Shown here: one piece after another, positions 48,763-57,889 of the stretch
How positions within the stretch are numbered: position 1 is the stretch's first letter
Layout of the letters: each line of letters begins with the position of its first letter
From: JANNPJ01 sp965200525
Lineage (GTDB): Bacteria; Actinomycetota; Actinomycetes; Actinomycetales; Kineosporiaceae
Assembly (NCBI GenBank): GCA_965200525.1
Contig: OZ241368.1
Coordinates: 6,510,001-6,574,000 of the forward strand
DNA length: 64,000 nucleotides
Direction of reading: 5' to 3'
Made by a program: the position numbers and the translations under genes
The notes under the pieces: generated by a model
What the model was told of the DNA's origin: nothing
Database searches by the model: none
Seen by the model: the letters and a program-made list of their open reading frames with translations, nothing else

Positions 48763-50655
48763 TCAGCAGGCGGGCCGGTCGGGAGCACGGGTGACGATCA
48801 GCGCGGCCACCACCTTGGCCCCCTTCGGCATCGCGGTGCCCCAGCCCGGGCCCGGGTCGTCCACCTTCGGAGCCTGCCGCTTGAGGGTGGCCAGGGGGAC
48901 GATGAACACCTCGAGCCGGTAACTCTGGCCGGGCGGGTCCTCCGGGCGGCCGGCGAACTGCCGGCCGCGCCAGTGGGCCAGTTTCGCGGGGCGCTGCCAG
49001 CCCTGCACCGGCTGCAGGTGCTTGACGCCGTCCTGGAAGCTGAGGTTCTCGACCGACAGCATCAGGGTCTGTCCCCCGGGCAGCCGAGATGTGCCGGTGA
49101 CCTCCAGGCACTGGTTGACCGAGGTCTGGCTGCCGGGCGAGGTGATGGCCGCGATCTCGGAGACGATCGTGCCGTTCGGACCGGGAGTGCCGATGATCTC
49201 CGGCCTGGTCCCGTCCGGGCTGCCGGGCGGTGGGCCGTATTTCCCGCCGGGCGGCAACGTGGGCCCGCCCGGAAATCCCGGCGGCGGGCCGGGGGGTGGG
49301 TTGAACGCGGCCCCACCAGGCTGCCCGGGCGCGGCTCCGGCACCCCCGCCGGCCACCCCCTGACCGGCCTGACCAGCGGGGACGCCCCGGTTCGCGTCGT
49401 CCCCGGAACGGAACATCACCACCGCCAGGGTGGCCAGCACGGCCAGGACAGCGACCACGGCCACGTGCAGCGTGGTCGCCGACAGGTGCCGAGCGAAGGG
49501 CACCCGATGCTGGCGGGGGGCGGCCAGCGCCCGCAACCGGCGGGCCCAGGACATCGCGTCGGCCGGCCGCGAGCCTGACGAGGGGTCGAGCATGAGCCGC
49601 AAGTGGCTGACGAACCCGCGCCCGTCGGCGACCCCGGCGGCCCGGGCCGCGGCCAGCAACCGGGTCTCCATCTCGGCCCAGACCTCGGGCTGGTCGGGCT
49701 TGGGCGGATCTTCGCCGAGCACGCAGAAATAGGCCAGGGCCCCCAGCGAGTACAGGTCCGAGGACGCCGCCCGGGGGGCGTGCGGGTTCTGGAGCACCTC
49801 GGGAGCGGTGTACGCCGGGGTGTGAAACCCGGCGTGGTCGTAGCCGTCATCGACCCGGCGCATGGTTCCGACGTCGACCAGGACGACGCCGCGACGGGGG
49901 TCGAGGATGCAGTTCGTCGGCTTGACGTCGCGGTGCAGAGTCGGGTTGCCGGCCGAGGCCGTCCGCGAGTGCAGGGCGTGCAGCGCCTCGGCCACGTGCT
50001 GGACGTGAGCCAGCCGGGCGTCGATCGTCTCCGGCCGGGCCGCGACCCCGCTCAGCTCGTCGGCCAGGGTCGGCCCGGACACCCATTCCATCACCAGGTA
50101 CGGCGTCTCCGGCACTCGCCGCCGGCTCGGGCCGGGCAGGTGCGGCGGCGGCCCGACGAAGATGTCGATCACCGTCACCAGATGGTCGATCCGCATGTAC
50201 TGCAACAGGGCTCGCTGGTCCTCCCAGCGCCGGACGTCCTCGTCGGTCGGCCACTCGGCCGGCGCGTGCGGCGGGCGGCGCAGCTCCTTGACCGCGAGCG
50301 TCAGCGGCGAGGTCAGCTGCCCCTGGTACCGGGCCCGCCAGGTGTTGCCCTCGCCACCGGACAAGCCTCGGCCGAGCAGCTCGAACCGGTCCGGGTCGGT
50401 GTAGGGGCCGGCGAACCAGCCGTTGGGCTCGGACTCGCCGGCCATCGCGGCCCGGTGGTCGACGTCGACCAGGTGGCGGCCGTCGTCCGGGCTGGTGCCG
50501 CCGGCCGTGATGGTGTCGTCGGCCACCACCCGCAGACCGTCGAGCGGGTCCTCGACCCGGGCGCCGAGCTCGTCCTGCCGGTGCGCGGCAGCCGGGTGGT
50601 CGGCAGCCGGGTGGTCGGCAGCCGGGTGGTCGGGGCCGATGTCGGCCTGGGTCAC
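48763..50655 (-). CDS. Transmembrane Ser/Thr protein kinase
   Basis: 630 residues from GTG 50655, which overlaps the FHA gene stop (GTGA). A short N-terminus with DHPAADHPAADHPAA repeats precedes the kinase: LGRGLSGGEGNTWRARY is the Gly loop, LAVKELRRPP has the ATP-binding Lys, TLHRDVKPTNCILDPRRG is the catalytic loop, VLVDVGTMRRV replaces DFG with DVG, and YTAPEVLQNP is the APE region. A membrane span (TLHVAVVAVLAVLATLAVVM) near residue 405 leads to a Gly/Pro-rich tether and an extracellular domain with one Cys pair. It is coupled to an FHA phospho-reader that it probably phosphorylates or recruits. Confidence 0.86.
   Translation of the reverse strand: MTQADIGPDHPAADHPAADHPAAAHRQDELGARVEDPLDGLRVVADDTITAGGTSPDDGRHLVDVDHRAAMAGESEPNGWFAGPYTDPDRFELLGRGLSGGEGNTWRARYQGQLTSPLTLAVKELRRPPHAPAEWPTDEDVRRWEDQRALLQYMRIDHLVTVIDIFVGPPPHLPGPSRRRVPETPYLVMEWVSGPTLADELSGVAARPETIDARLAHVQHVAEALHALHSRTASAGNPTLHRDVKPTNCILDPRRGVVLVDVGTMRRVDDGYDHAGFHTPAYTAPEVLQNPHAPRAASSDLYSLGALAYFCVLGEDPPKPDQPEVWAEMETRLLAAARAAGVADGRGFVSHLRLMLDPSSGSRPADAMSWARRLRALAAPRQHRVPFARHLSATTLHVAVVAVLAVLATLAVVMFRSGDDANRGVPAGQAGQGVAGGGAGAAPGQPGGAAFNPPPGPPPGFPGGPTLPPGGKYGPPPGSPDGTRPEIIGTPGPNGTIVSEIAAITSPGSQTSVNQCLEVTGTSRLPGGQTLMLSVENLSFQDGVKHLQPVQGWQRPAKLAHWRGRQFAGRPEDPPGQSYRLEVFIVPLATLKRQAPKVDDPGPGWGTAMPKGAKVVAALIVTRAPDRPAC
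50587..50631 (-). repeat. Exact triple 15-bp tandem repeat in the kinase gene
   Basis: The plus strand reads ggcagccgggtggtc three times without mismatch (50587-50601, 50602-50616, 50617-50631). On the coding strand it yields DHPAA units near the N-terminus of the kinase, outside the catalytic domain. Confidence 0.9.
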
Positions 50656-51407
50656 TGGTCCAGCCCGGCGAGGTCGGCGGTGGTGATCGTGCCGCTGTGG
50701 ATGGCCCACATGGCCAGCGGCAGCCGGAAGTCCTCGGAGACATGGTCGAGGTTGAACGTGACCAGGGCGGCCACGCCCTGGGCGGCGAGCTGCTCGCGCA
50801 AGCGCTTGAGCACGTTGCGCACGTAGTCGGGGCGCCGGCCGACCCGCTCGCCGATCTGCCGGTACGTGGCCGGTGAGGCCCGTGGACCGGTGCGGGTGAG
50901 CAGCGGCTCGCACAGCGCGGCCAGCAGTTGCCGCTGGACGTCGGTCGGGCTGATCGGCGGCACGCTGACCGTGGCCGACGTCTCCGGGTCGGCTCCCGGG
51001 GGCTGAGTGTCCTGGGTGAGGTCGCGCACGTCGACATGGACGGCGTACTCGGTACCGAACCGGCCGGTCGCGATCAGGAAGAACTCCGAGTGCGGCAGCG
51101 AGGTGGTCGCCTCGCGCGGGCCGATCAGCCGCTCCTTGCCGACCAGCGGGCGCAGGGCCAGCTGCTTGGTGGCCGACTCGTTGCGCACCAGAACGCAGTC
51201 CTCAAGGGTCCGCACCGTGGCCGCGATCCGAGAGACGTGGTCGTCGGACGGGCTGTCGGCGATCCTCAGGTCGCAGGTCTGGCCGCGACCGACGGTGAGC
51301 TCGCGCCCGAGCACCAGCAGCCGCCGGTCGGAGCCGAAACTGATCACGGCGTAGGGCAGGGCCGACTTCTGAGGGACTCGCGGGCGCGGCACCGGCATCT
51401 CAGTCAT
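50652..51407 (-). CDS. FHA-domain protein with C-terminal winged-helix domain
   Basis: 251 residues from ATG 51407. Residues 20-115 form an FHA phosphothreonine-binding domain (LLVLGRELTVGRGQTCDLRI, then SDDHVSRIAATVRTLEDCVL and LVRNESATKQL). Residues 160-240 resemble a winged helix (LLAALCEPLLTRTGPRASPA, then YRQIGERVGRRPDYVRNVLK). Actinobacterial FHA proteins of this design, such as EmbR, link kinase signals to transcription. It is directly upstream of, and coupled to, a membrane Ser/Thr kinase, supporting a kinase-to-DNA pathway. The 213-bp region upstream carries no clear regulatory motif that I can name. Confidence 0.83.
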   Translation of the reverse strand: MTEMPVPRPRVPQKSALPYAVISFGSDRRLLVLGRELTVGRGQTCDLRIADSPSDDHVSRIAATVRTLEDCVLVRNESATKQLALRPLVGKERLIGPREATTSLPHSEFFLIATGRFGTEYAVHVDVRDLTQDTQPPGADPETSATVSVPPISPTDVQRQLLAALCEPLLTRTGPRASPATYRQIGERVGRRPDYVRNVLKRLREQLAAQGVAALVTFNLDHVSEDFRLPLAMWAIHSGTITTADLAGLDQ

Positions 51408-51620
51408 GCCGACCCCGGCTCCATTCGCGCCACTTTCGGAACATAGTTGACAGTTTCGCAAAAACGCGGGCCCTCTGTCACCGAACCGCCACAATCAGCA
51501 GAAACCACGGCCGTTTTGTTACCATCTGCACACCCCGTCGATCGCAGCTTCTCCCCGTCGAACCAGACCGTCCCCCGCGGAGACCGGCCTCGGCCAGCAC
51601 ATTTGACCACTCGTGAGCAA

Positions 51621-53207
51621 TCAGTCGCCTGCTGTGGCGTTCGCGTTCGCCACCCCCGCACCGTAGATGGTGCGGGCATTCACGATCGTGTTCTCCACGA
51701 TGACGGTCTGCTGCTTCTCGAAGTCGGTGATGTCGACCTTCATCGCCTTGAGGTAGTCGCGCACGCAGTCCAGGGATCGCCGGTTGAACACCCGGTAGTA
51801 CATCTGCTCGTCCATGTATCCGAAGTGATTGCCGTTCGTGCCGCGGGCGACCTCTTCGCGCAGCGAGGGGCCGGCGGCGAAATTGACGTCGCCGCGCTCG
51901 GCCAGGGTCTGCTCGAGATCCTTGCGGGCCACCTCGTCGGCCCGGTTGCCGCGCAGCACCGCCAGGGCCCGGCGCGGGCTGCCGAACATCAGCGGGAAGG
52001 CCCGGGGCAGCACCGAGCGCAGCACCGGCATCCGGTGCACGCCGGGGCCGAGCCGGATGGTGGCGACGTCGCCGAACTCGTCGCGCAACGGGCGCAGCGC
52101 CGTCACCGTCATCTCGACGAACAGCATCGGGTACCGCACCACGGTGCGCAGGAACAGGCTGACCACCACCTGGCCGTCCCAACCGGTCAGCTCGAAGTAG
52201 GTGTAGGGCCGGGCCGACGGCATGGGGTGTCGCATGTAGTTCTTGATCCGCTCCTCCGGGATGACCGTGACCGGCCGGCGGAACTGGATCGCCGAGGCGT
52301 CGTCTCGCTCGAGGGGACCGGCCCGGAACAGACCACCGACGGCCGCCGCGTGGCCCCCCACCACGTAGAGCCGGTGACCACCCTTGGGCCGCGGGCTGAT
52401 CGACTCGGGCAGTTCGGCCAGCAGCGCCTCATGCAGGTCGAGGCTGTCGAACGGCTGCGGCACGTCGCGCTCGCCGTCGGGCCGCAGCCGGCCCTGGCTG
52501 ATGTCGACGGTGAGGGTCCACCGGTCGAGCACCTCGCCCGAACCGACGAACGGGGAGTTGCCGCTGAACAGCATCACATTGGCCCGGGAGGCCTGTGCGA
52601 GCGACTCCTCGACCTTGGGGTCGAGCGGCGGCGGCTCCTCGGCCTCGACCCCCCGCACCCCGACGACCGCCACCGCCGAACGATGCACCGCGGCGTAGTG
52701 CCACCAGACGATCGCGAACGAGGCGGCGTAGGACAGCAGCAGCCCGACGGCGTAGATCAGCAGGACCATGAACGCGCCCAGGCGGCCGGTCAGCACCGAG
52801 GCGGTCGCCCACTCGGCGACGGCGACCGTCACCGCGAACACCACGAGCAGCCAGAGGTCGCGGGTCACCCGGCGCTGGCGGGCCTGCTCGGCGTGCCGGA
52901 CCAGGGCCAGCGTGTCGATGTTCCAGTTGGGGGCCATCGCCCGGTGGGCCGGCTCGACCAGCTCGTTGTGCACGTGGTTGGCGAACGACGCCTTCAGATG
53001 GACGGCGGCACAGAGCAGCCGGGTCACCGGATCGCCCGGGACGACGAAGGGCGGCGGCTCGGGGCGGCCGGGGTCGATCCCGGTTCGGTCCGGCTGCTCC
53101 AGAGGGTCGCCCGACGGCGGCCGGGCCTGAGGCACGGCACTGCCACTGGGCGAGGACGGGGCGTCGTCCGCGGCGATGTTCGGTGAACTGGTCGAGGCGG
53201 AATCCAT
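51621..53207 (-). CDS. Two-pass membrane protein of unknown function
   Basis: 528 residues from ATG 53207, with GGGGGAG upstream. After a Pro/Ser-rich N-terminus and a helical stretch (VTRLLCAAVHLKASFANHVH, then NELVEPAHRAMAPNWNIDTL) come two adjacent membrane segments (DLWLLVVFAVTVAVAEWATA and AFMVLLIYAVGLLLSYAASF). A large cytoplasmic domain follows with the piece NVMLFSGNSPFVGSG, a motif I recall from uncharacterised actinobacterial membrane proteins, then PYTYFELTGWDGQVVVSLFL and a C-terminal helix. It lies 213 bp upstream of the FHA-kinase pair on the same strand, so it may share their pathway. Confidence 0.66.
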   Translation of the reverse strand: MDSASTSSPNIAADDAPSSPSGSAVPQARPPSGDPLEQPDRTGIDPGRPEPPPFVVPGDPVTRLLCAAVHLKASFANHVHNELVEPAHRAMAPNWNIDTLALVRHAEQARQRRVTRDLWLLVVFAVTVAVAEWATASVLTGRLGAFMVLLIYAVGLLLSYAASFAIVWWHYAAVHRSAVAVVGVRGVEAEEPPPLDPKVEESLAQASRANVMLFSGNSPFVGSGEVLDRWTLTVDISQGRLRPDGERDVPQPFDSLDLHEALLAELPESISPRPKGGHRLYVVGGHAAAVGGLFRAGPLERDDASAIQFRRPVTVIPEERIKNYMRHPMPSARPYTYFELTGWDGQVVVSLFLRTVVRYPMLFVEMTVTALRPLRDEFGDVATIRLGPGVHRMPVLRSVLPRAFPLMFGSPRRALAVLRGNRADEVARKDLEQTLAERGDVNFAAGPSLREEVARGTNGNHFGYMDEQMYYRVFNRRSLDCVRDYLKAMKVDITDFEKQQTVIVENTIVNARTIYGAGVANANATAGD

Positions 53208-53485
53208 GGCACGCTCCCCCTGGGTCGGTGACCGGCTGGCTACCACCCGATCCGGTGAAGGCGATGTTCCTTTTGGGAACCATCAGTCACTACGAGTGTC
53301 GAGTCAAGACATCGCTCGCGGATCATCCCATGCCAGACACCGATACCGGTGCATCTCTCACATTTCATCGGGAACGCGAGCTCGCCGGGCCGAATGTAGC
53401 CCGAAATGGTGACGTCGCATAGCGGGTCGACACGGACTCGCCGTGCGACCGGTGGGGCGCGATTGTCCTAGGGTCCGTAAGCGTC

Positions 53486-53944
53486 ATGTGGACGGTGAAT
53501 ACCGCACGGGAAGGTGAGGCCGGAGTGTCACAAGCAACGCCCTGGGACCGGCCTCCGCCGCCCGATCGGCTCGGTTCACTGGTCACTCTGATCGTCGCGC
53601 TCGGTGTCGTGGCCGTGCTGTGCGTGATCGGCTATCTGCTTCGCTCGGACATCGTGAATCCTTCGACCGGCACCTGCCTCTCGGTCGTCGTCGCGGCTCC
53701 GCTGATCGTGCTCGGGCGACTGCTCTACGGACGACGTCGCCGGCGCCGGATCCGCGACCTGCGCGATGCCCGGCGGGGCGGGATCAGCATCGGCATCGCC
53801 CGGCCGCGGCGGGAGCGGATTCCGGTCGTCGAGACCGTGCGCTCGTCCGAATCCGGCCGGCGCACCGGCCGGCGCCGGATCGATCTGCGGGCCGGCGACG
53901 CGGGCACCGGCGACGGGCACGACGTCCTGATCCTGGAGATGTGA
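53486..53944 (+). CDS. Small two-pass membrane protein of unknown function
   Basis: 152 residues from ATG 53486, or 139 from GTG 53525, which has GGTGAGG upstream and is perhaps better. Two membrane segments (LVTLIVALGVVAVLCVIGYL and TCLSVVVAAPLIVLGRLLYG) are followed by a strongly basic cytoplasmic tail (RRRRRRIRDLRDARRGG, then RTGRRRIDLRAG). It is divergent from the 528-residue membrane protein across a 278-bp gap containing a GTTCC-N5-GGAAC inverted repeat (53266-53280). It precedes the proline-rich gene by 6 bp, so the two form a unit. Confidence 0.6.
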   Translation: MWTVNTAREGEAGVSQATPWDRPPPPDRLGSLVTLIVALGVVAVLCVIGYLLRSDIVNPSTGTCLSVVVAAPLIVLGRLLYGRRRRRRIRDLRDARRGGISIGIARPRRERIPVVETVRSSESGRRTGRRRIDLRAGDAGTGDGHDVLILEM

Positions 53945-53950
53945 CCGACG

Positions 53951-55465
53951 ATGACGCTCGACGACATCGAACTGGTCAAGATCAGTCAGGCCGTCCTGGC
54001 CGCGGCCCTGATCGTGCACTTCTGCCTGCTCCGGCCCTGGAGCGCCCGGGCCGACCTGTTACTCACGGTGGAGATGATCGACGAGGACCTGACCGCCGAC
54101 ATCGACCGCGGTTCGCTCAGCGCCGACCATCCGGTGGTGGCCGACCTGGTCCGGCGGCTGTCGCTGAGCCGCAAGCGGGTCGGCGACGGCGAATCGCTGA
54201 CCAGTGTGCTCACCTCGACCCCGGATCGGCCCGAGCCGGGGGTCGACGAGCTGATCGGGCTGACCCCGGCCCAGCAGCACCTGCTGCTGGAGTACACGGC
54301 CGAACTGTCCACCGCGACCAGCGCCTACCTGCGTACCGTGCGGCCGTTCGCCCGGCCCCGGCCCGCGCTGATGGCGGCTCCTCCGGCCCCGGGGGCCACC
54401 ACCTCCCCGGTCGCGGCGGTGGTGTTCGAGGAGCCGGCGGTCGCCGCCGAGACCGCACCACCGGCCGAGGCGGGCCCGGCACCGGTCACGAGCTCCACGC
54501 CGACCGACTCGACTGCGACCCCGAACTCCACGCCGACCGACTCGACTCCGCCCGACTGGACGGCGGACTCGACGCCGGGCACCTTCATGGCTGCCGTTGT
54601 GCCGCCGCCGACCTTGTTCGAACCGCCGCCGGCGCGAGAAGTCGGTGCCCACGAGCCGATCTCGACAACCGCCCCGACCGGGCCGGAGTTCGAGCGCCCG
54701 CAGCCGGAGCCGACGGTGTCGGTGGTGTCCGCCTCGCAGGCCCCGTCCACCCCCACCCCTGCTCCGGTCATGGACCGCTTCCCGCGGGCCGGGTCGAGCT
54801 GGAACGATCTGGCCGCGTCGGCCGAGTCGGCGTGGCTGGACCTGACCGAGCCCGGAGCCGGCCCGGCGCGTCCCGGAACGCCCGCGGCCCCGGGCCCCGG
54901 ATCGACGGGATCGACGAGTGAGCGCCCGCCGGACGACGACGCCGACTGGCTCGACGTCTCGCCCCGGGTGCCGGCCCACGACTGGCTGCCCCAGCCCGAG
55001 CCACCGGCGACGGCCCATCGCGGCCCGGCCCGGCCGCCCGTCGTCCCCCCGGTCCACCGCATCCCGACGAACCGCATCCCGACGAACCGCATCCCGACGA
55101 CCCCGCCCCGGGACGGCGTTCGGCACGGCCGGGTGCCGCGCGGCGGCTGGCGGACCGGCGCCCAGCACGCCCGCGATCTGGCCGCCGCCCCGGAACAGCC
55201 GCGAATCCTGGACCTGTCGGCCGAGCTGCCGCACGACAGCCTCTACAACCCGCGACCGTACGACCGTCTGCCGCTCGACCGCGCCTCCCTGGACCGGCTG
55301 GCCCACAACCGGCTGATGTACGACAACGGGGCGTACGACGACCTGTCCTTTCCCGACCCTCAGCCGTCCGGCCCCGTCCCCGCGGTCGAGCCGGCTCCCG
55401 AGCCGGTCACCACTGGTTCCGGGATGATGTTCGGTCGGGCCCGTCGGGCCCTGCGCCGGCGCTGA
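53951..55465 (+). CDS. Proline/threonine-rich membrane-anchored protein of unknown function
   Basis: 504 residues starting 6 bp after the previous gene. A single N-terminal hydrophobic helix (ISQAVLAAALIVHFCLL) is followed by a helical domain (TADIDRGSLSADHPVVADLV, then LTPAQQHLLLEYTAELSTAT). A 280-residue low-complexity section rich in Pro, Thr and Ala contains repeated STPTDST units and an exact triple 15-bp repeat coding RIPTN. The C-terminus has a Tyr/Asp/Leu-rich region (YDRLPLDRASLDRLAHNRLM, then YDNGAYDDLSF). No family is recognised; the Thr-rich stretches could be kinase substrates. Confidence 0.58.
   Translation: MTLDDIELVKISQAVLAAALIVHFCLLRPWSARADLLLTVEMIDEDLTADIDRGSLSADHPVVADLVRRLSLSRKRVGDGESLTSVLTSTPDRPEPGVDELIGLTPAQQHLLLEYTAELSTATSAYLRTVRPFARPRPALMAAPPAPGATTSPVAAVVFEEPAVAAETAPPAEAGPAPVTSSTPTDSTATPNSTPTDSTPPDWTADSTPGTFMAAVVPPPTLFEPPPAREVGAHEPISTTAPTGPEFERPQPEPTVSVVSASQAPSTPTPAPVMDRFPRAGSSWNDLAASAESAWLDLTEPGAGPARPGTPAAPGPGSTGSTSERPPDDDADWLDVSPRVPAHDWLPQPEPPATAHRGPARPPVVPPVHRIPTNRIPTNRIPTTPPRDGVRHGRVPRGGWRTGAQHARDLAAAPEQPRILDLSAELPHDSLYNPRPYDRLPLDRASLDRLAHNRLMYDNGAYDDLSFPDPQPSGPVPAVEPAPEPVTTGSGMMFGRARRALRRR
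55056..55100 (+). repeat. Exact triple 15-bp tandem repeat
   Basis: accgcatcccgacga occurs three times without mismatch (55056-55070, 55071-55085, 55086-55100) inside the proline/threonine-rich gene and encodes R-I-P-T-N units. Confidence 0.9.
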
Positions 55466-55549
55466 GGTGGACGTGCCGAGGCGGCGGTGAACCGATAACC
55501 TCCGAGGCCGGGCGCAGGTCGGCGCCCGCACGACTCGCTGCGGTGGGGG

Positions 55550-55930
55550 ATGGTTTCGGTGGACCAGGCCTGGGCACTGGAAGAGGAGTTCTGGGCGGCC
55601 GGGGTGTCCGGTCATGTGCATGACTACTACGCCCGGGTGCTGGCCGCGGATGCCTTCGTCGTGGTCCCCGAACATGTGCTGCTGCGCGACGATCTGCTGC
55701 GGCAGTGGGACGATCGGGCCGCCTGGCAGGACTACACCCTGACCGAGCACCGGATCGTCCTGGTCAACGGCGAGACGGTGGTGCTGACCTACCGGGTCGA
55801 GGCGCAGCAGGTGAACGGCGAGCCCTACCGGGCCCAGGTGTCGAGCCTGTACACCTGGGTCGGGCGGGGCTGGGCGCTGGCCTTCCGCCAGCACACTCCC
55901 GACACCGGCATCGCCCTCGACCTGGTCTGA
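55550..55930 (+). CDS. SnoaL/NTF2-like domain protein
   Basis: 126 residues from ATG 55550, with GTGGGGG directly upstream. WALEEEFWAAGVSGHVHDYY, then DAFVVVPEHVLLRDDLLRQW and the strands TLTEHRIVLVNGETVVLTYR and QVSSLYTWVGRGWALAFRQH give the cone-shaped NTF2/DUF4440 fold. Such proteins are isomerase-like, ligand-binding or stress-related. No catalytic assignment is possible. Confidence 0.78.
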   Translation: MVSVDQAWALEEEFWAAGVSGHVHDYYARVLAADAFVVVPEHVLLRDDLLRQWDDRAAWQDYTLTEHRIVLVNGETVVLTYRVEAQQVNGEPYRAQVSSLYTWVGRGWALAFRQHTPDTGIALDLV

Positions 55931-55960
55931 GCCCTCGCGGCTCGATCGGCCGACCGGCCC

Positions 55961-56485
55961 TCAGTGGTCGACGCGCAGCTTGAACTCGGCCGTGGTCAGT
56001 AGCGCCCGGTAGCCGTCGGGGATCTTGGAGCCGTCGGGCCGGAGACCGTCGTCCGACAGGATGACCTTGACGTCGAAGGCGTAAGGCTGTGCCGCGGTGA
56101 TGGTTCCGATCCAGGTCGGCCCCGCGTAGGACTGGATCCGCTCCCCCGGGAGCACCGGGAACTGGGTCGTGAACGTGGTGTCGCCGGTGTTGTCCTGCAG
56201 GGCCGGGTTGTCGCGACGCATCCGGTGCTTGATCCGTACCACGCCCTCGTTGAGCAGGTCACCCGGCTTGTCCCAGATGCTGAACATGCTGATGATCCCC
56301 TCACCGCTGATCGGCGGCACGATGAAGCCGCGCTCGGCGTCGAGCCAGCCGGCCACCGCGTGGGTGAGGATGTCACCGGTCACGAACGGCACCGCCGTCC
56401 AGATCTCCGGCACGATCTGGATCACGCGGTCGGCCTTCAAGGTCATCCGGTCGATTCTGGAAATGACGGCCACAGCGCCCTCCAC
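55961..56485 (-). CDS. Hypothetical protein
   Basis: 174 residues without a recognised family. The sequence alternates beta-strand-like stretches (RVIQIVPEIWTAVPFVTGDI, FIVPPISGEGIISMFSIWD, TFTTQFPVLPGERIQSYAG, AYGF-like AQPYAFDVKVIL) with few helices, so a soluble beta-rich fold is likely. There is no signal peptide or membrane span. It is convergent with the SnoaL-like gene and divergent from the Dyp peroxidase gene 157 bp away. Coding is supported by the uninterrupted frame and high third-position GC. Confidence 0.6.
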   Translation of the reverse strand: MEGAVAVISRIDRMTLKADRVIQIVPEIWTAVPFVTGDILTHAVAGWLDAERGFIVPPISGEGIISMFSIWDKPGDLLNEGVVRIKHRMRRDNPALQDNTGDTTFTTQFPVLPGERIQSYAGPTWIGTITAAQPYAFDVKVILSDDGLRPDGSKIPDGYRALLTTAEFKLRVDH

Positions 56486-56642
56486 CCCTTCGCTCGTCTC
56501 GCCCGGATCGCGATCATCGACCCTGATCAGCGCGCTCCGGTCGCCGAATTGTCGGGACTATACGGGCTCAGCAACCCCCGAACGCAGTAATCCTCCCGAT
56601 TCGGACACTACCGCTCTCCCGTCACCGGGGTACCGTGACGAG

Positions 56643-57863
56643 GTGAGGGACGTCGAGGACGAATCGGACGCCGCCGTCTCGGCTTCCGCTGCCCCGACGG
56701 CGGAGGTCGCGGTTGCCGCGGCCGGGTTGAACCCTGGACCGCCTCCTGCCCGTGATACCCGTGTGGCAGCAGACCGGGCCGAGCCCACCCGGCCGCCGAC
56801 CCTGGGCCGCCGCTCGCTGCTGACCGCGGTGGCGGTGGGCCTGCCGGTCGCCGGCTCGATCGCCGTCACGGCGGTGGCGGCCCGGCCGGCCGACGCCGCG
56901 ACCCTGTTCGCCGGTCCGCACCCGGCCGGGATCACCGACCCGCCCCTGCCGTACGTCGTGATCGCCGGGTTCGACCTGCTCACCCCGCACCGGGCCGAAC
57001 TGGCCGATCTGCTGCGGGTCTGGAACGCGCTCGGCGCCCGGCTGAGCAGCACCGAGCGGACCGTGACGATCGGGTTCGGGCCGGCCCTGTTCGAGCAGGC
57101 ACCGCTCGGCCTGGGCCCGGACCGGCCGACCCCGCTGAAGGTGCTGCCGGCATTCCCGGGCGAGGCCCTGGACCGGGTGGGCAGCAACGGCGACCTCGGC
57201 ATCCAGATCTGCGCGAGCAGCCCGGCGGCGGCGTCCCGGGCGATGCGCTCGATGGTCACGGCCGCCCGTCCGCTGGCCGGGATGCGCTGGCGGCAGGTCG
57301 GCTACCGCGAGCAGGACGGCACCTCCGACCCGCGGGGTCCGTTCGACTTCCGCGACGGCACGGCCAATCTCGACGTCACCGATTCGGCCGCCACCGCCCG
57401 GCACCTGTGGGTGGACGACGGCCCGGCCTGGCTGCACGGCGGCAGCTATCTCGTCGTCCGGCGGATCCGGCTGATCGTGGACACCTGGGACCGGACCAGC
57501 CGGTCCGACCAGGAGACCCTGATCGGGCGGACCCGGCACACCAACCAGCGCACCGGCGGCGGCCACGCCCAGCTGGCCCGGCCGCGGGCCAACGGCGGCG
57601 CCACCATCCTGCGACGGTCGTACAGCTACGACGCCGGCGTCGACGCCAACGGGCTGCAGGACACCGGGATGATCTTCATCGCGTTCCAGCGCGACCCGGT
57701 CCGGCAGTTCGTGCCGGTCCAGCAGCGACTGGCCGCCCACGACCCGCTCAACGCGTTCAGCCAGCACACGGCCAGCGCCGTGTTCGCCTGCCCGGCCGGG
57801 CCGGTGGCCCAGTCCTGGTTGGACGGCGAGCTGGGCGGCCCGCCGGACGGACCACTCGATTAA
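56643..57863 (+). CDS. Dye-decolourising (Dyp-type) haem peroxidase, Tat-exported
   Basis: 406 residues from GTG 56643. A twin-arginine signal (LGRRSLLTAVAVGLPVAGSI, ending near RPADA) lies about 60 residues in. Dyp signatures follow: YVVIAGFDLLTPHRAELADL at the start, LGIQICASSPAAASRAMRSM, the distal Asp motif FDFRDGTANLD (family G-x-x-D-G) near residue 240, the proximal His region GGGHAQLARPRANGGATILR and the C-terminal FIAFQRDPVRQFVPVQQRLA. Homologues oxidise dyes and lignin compounds or act in iron handling. No partner lipoprotein or permease of the EfeUOB type is adjacent. Confidence 0.85.
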   Translation: MRDVEDESDAAVSASAAPTAEVAVAAAGLNPGPPPARDTRVAADRAEPTRPPTLGRRSLLTAVAVGLPVAGSIAVTAVAARPADAATLFAGPHPAGITDPPLPYVVIAGFDLLTPHRAELADLLRVWNALGARLSSTERTVTIGFGPALFEQAPLGLGPDRPTPLKVLPAFPGEALDRVGSNGDLGIQICASSPAAASRAMRSMVTAARPLAGMRWRQVGYREQDGTSDPRGPFDFRDGTANLDVTDSAATARHLWVDDGPAWLHGGSYLVVRRIRLIVDTWDRTSRSDQETLIGRTRHTNQRTGGGHAQLARPRANGGATILRRSYSYDAGVDANGLQDTGMIFIAFQRDPVRQFVPVQQRLAAHDPLNAFSQHTASAVFACPAGPVAQSWLDGELGGPPDGPLD

Positions 57864-57889
57864 CCCCTGACGACCACGACGGAGTGCTC

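Noticed and set aside
53266..53280. GTTCC-N5-GGAAC inverted repeat in the gap before the 53.5-kb membrane gene
   Set aside because: Arms are only 5 bp and occur once, so it is not strong enough to call an operator, although it lies in a divergent promoter region.
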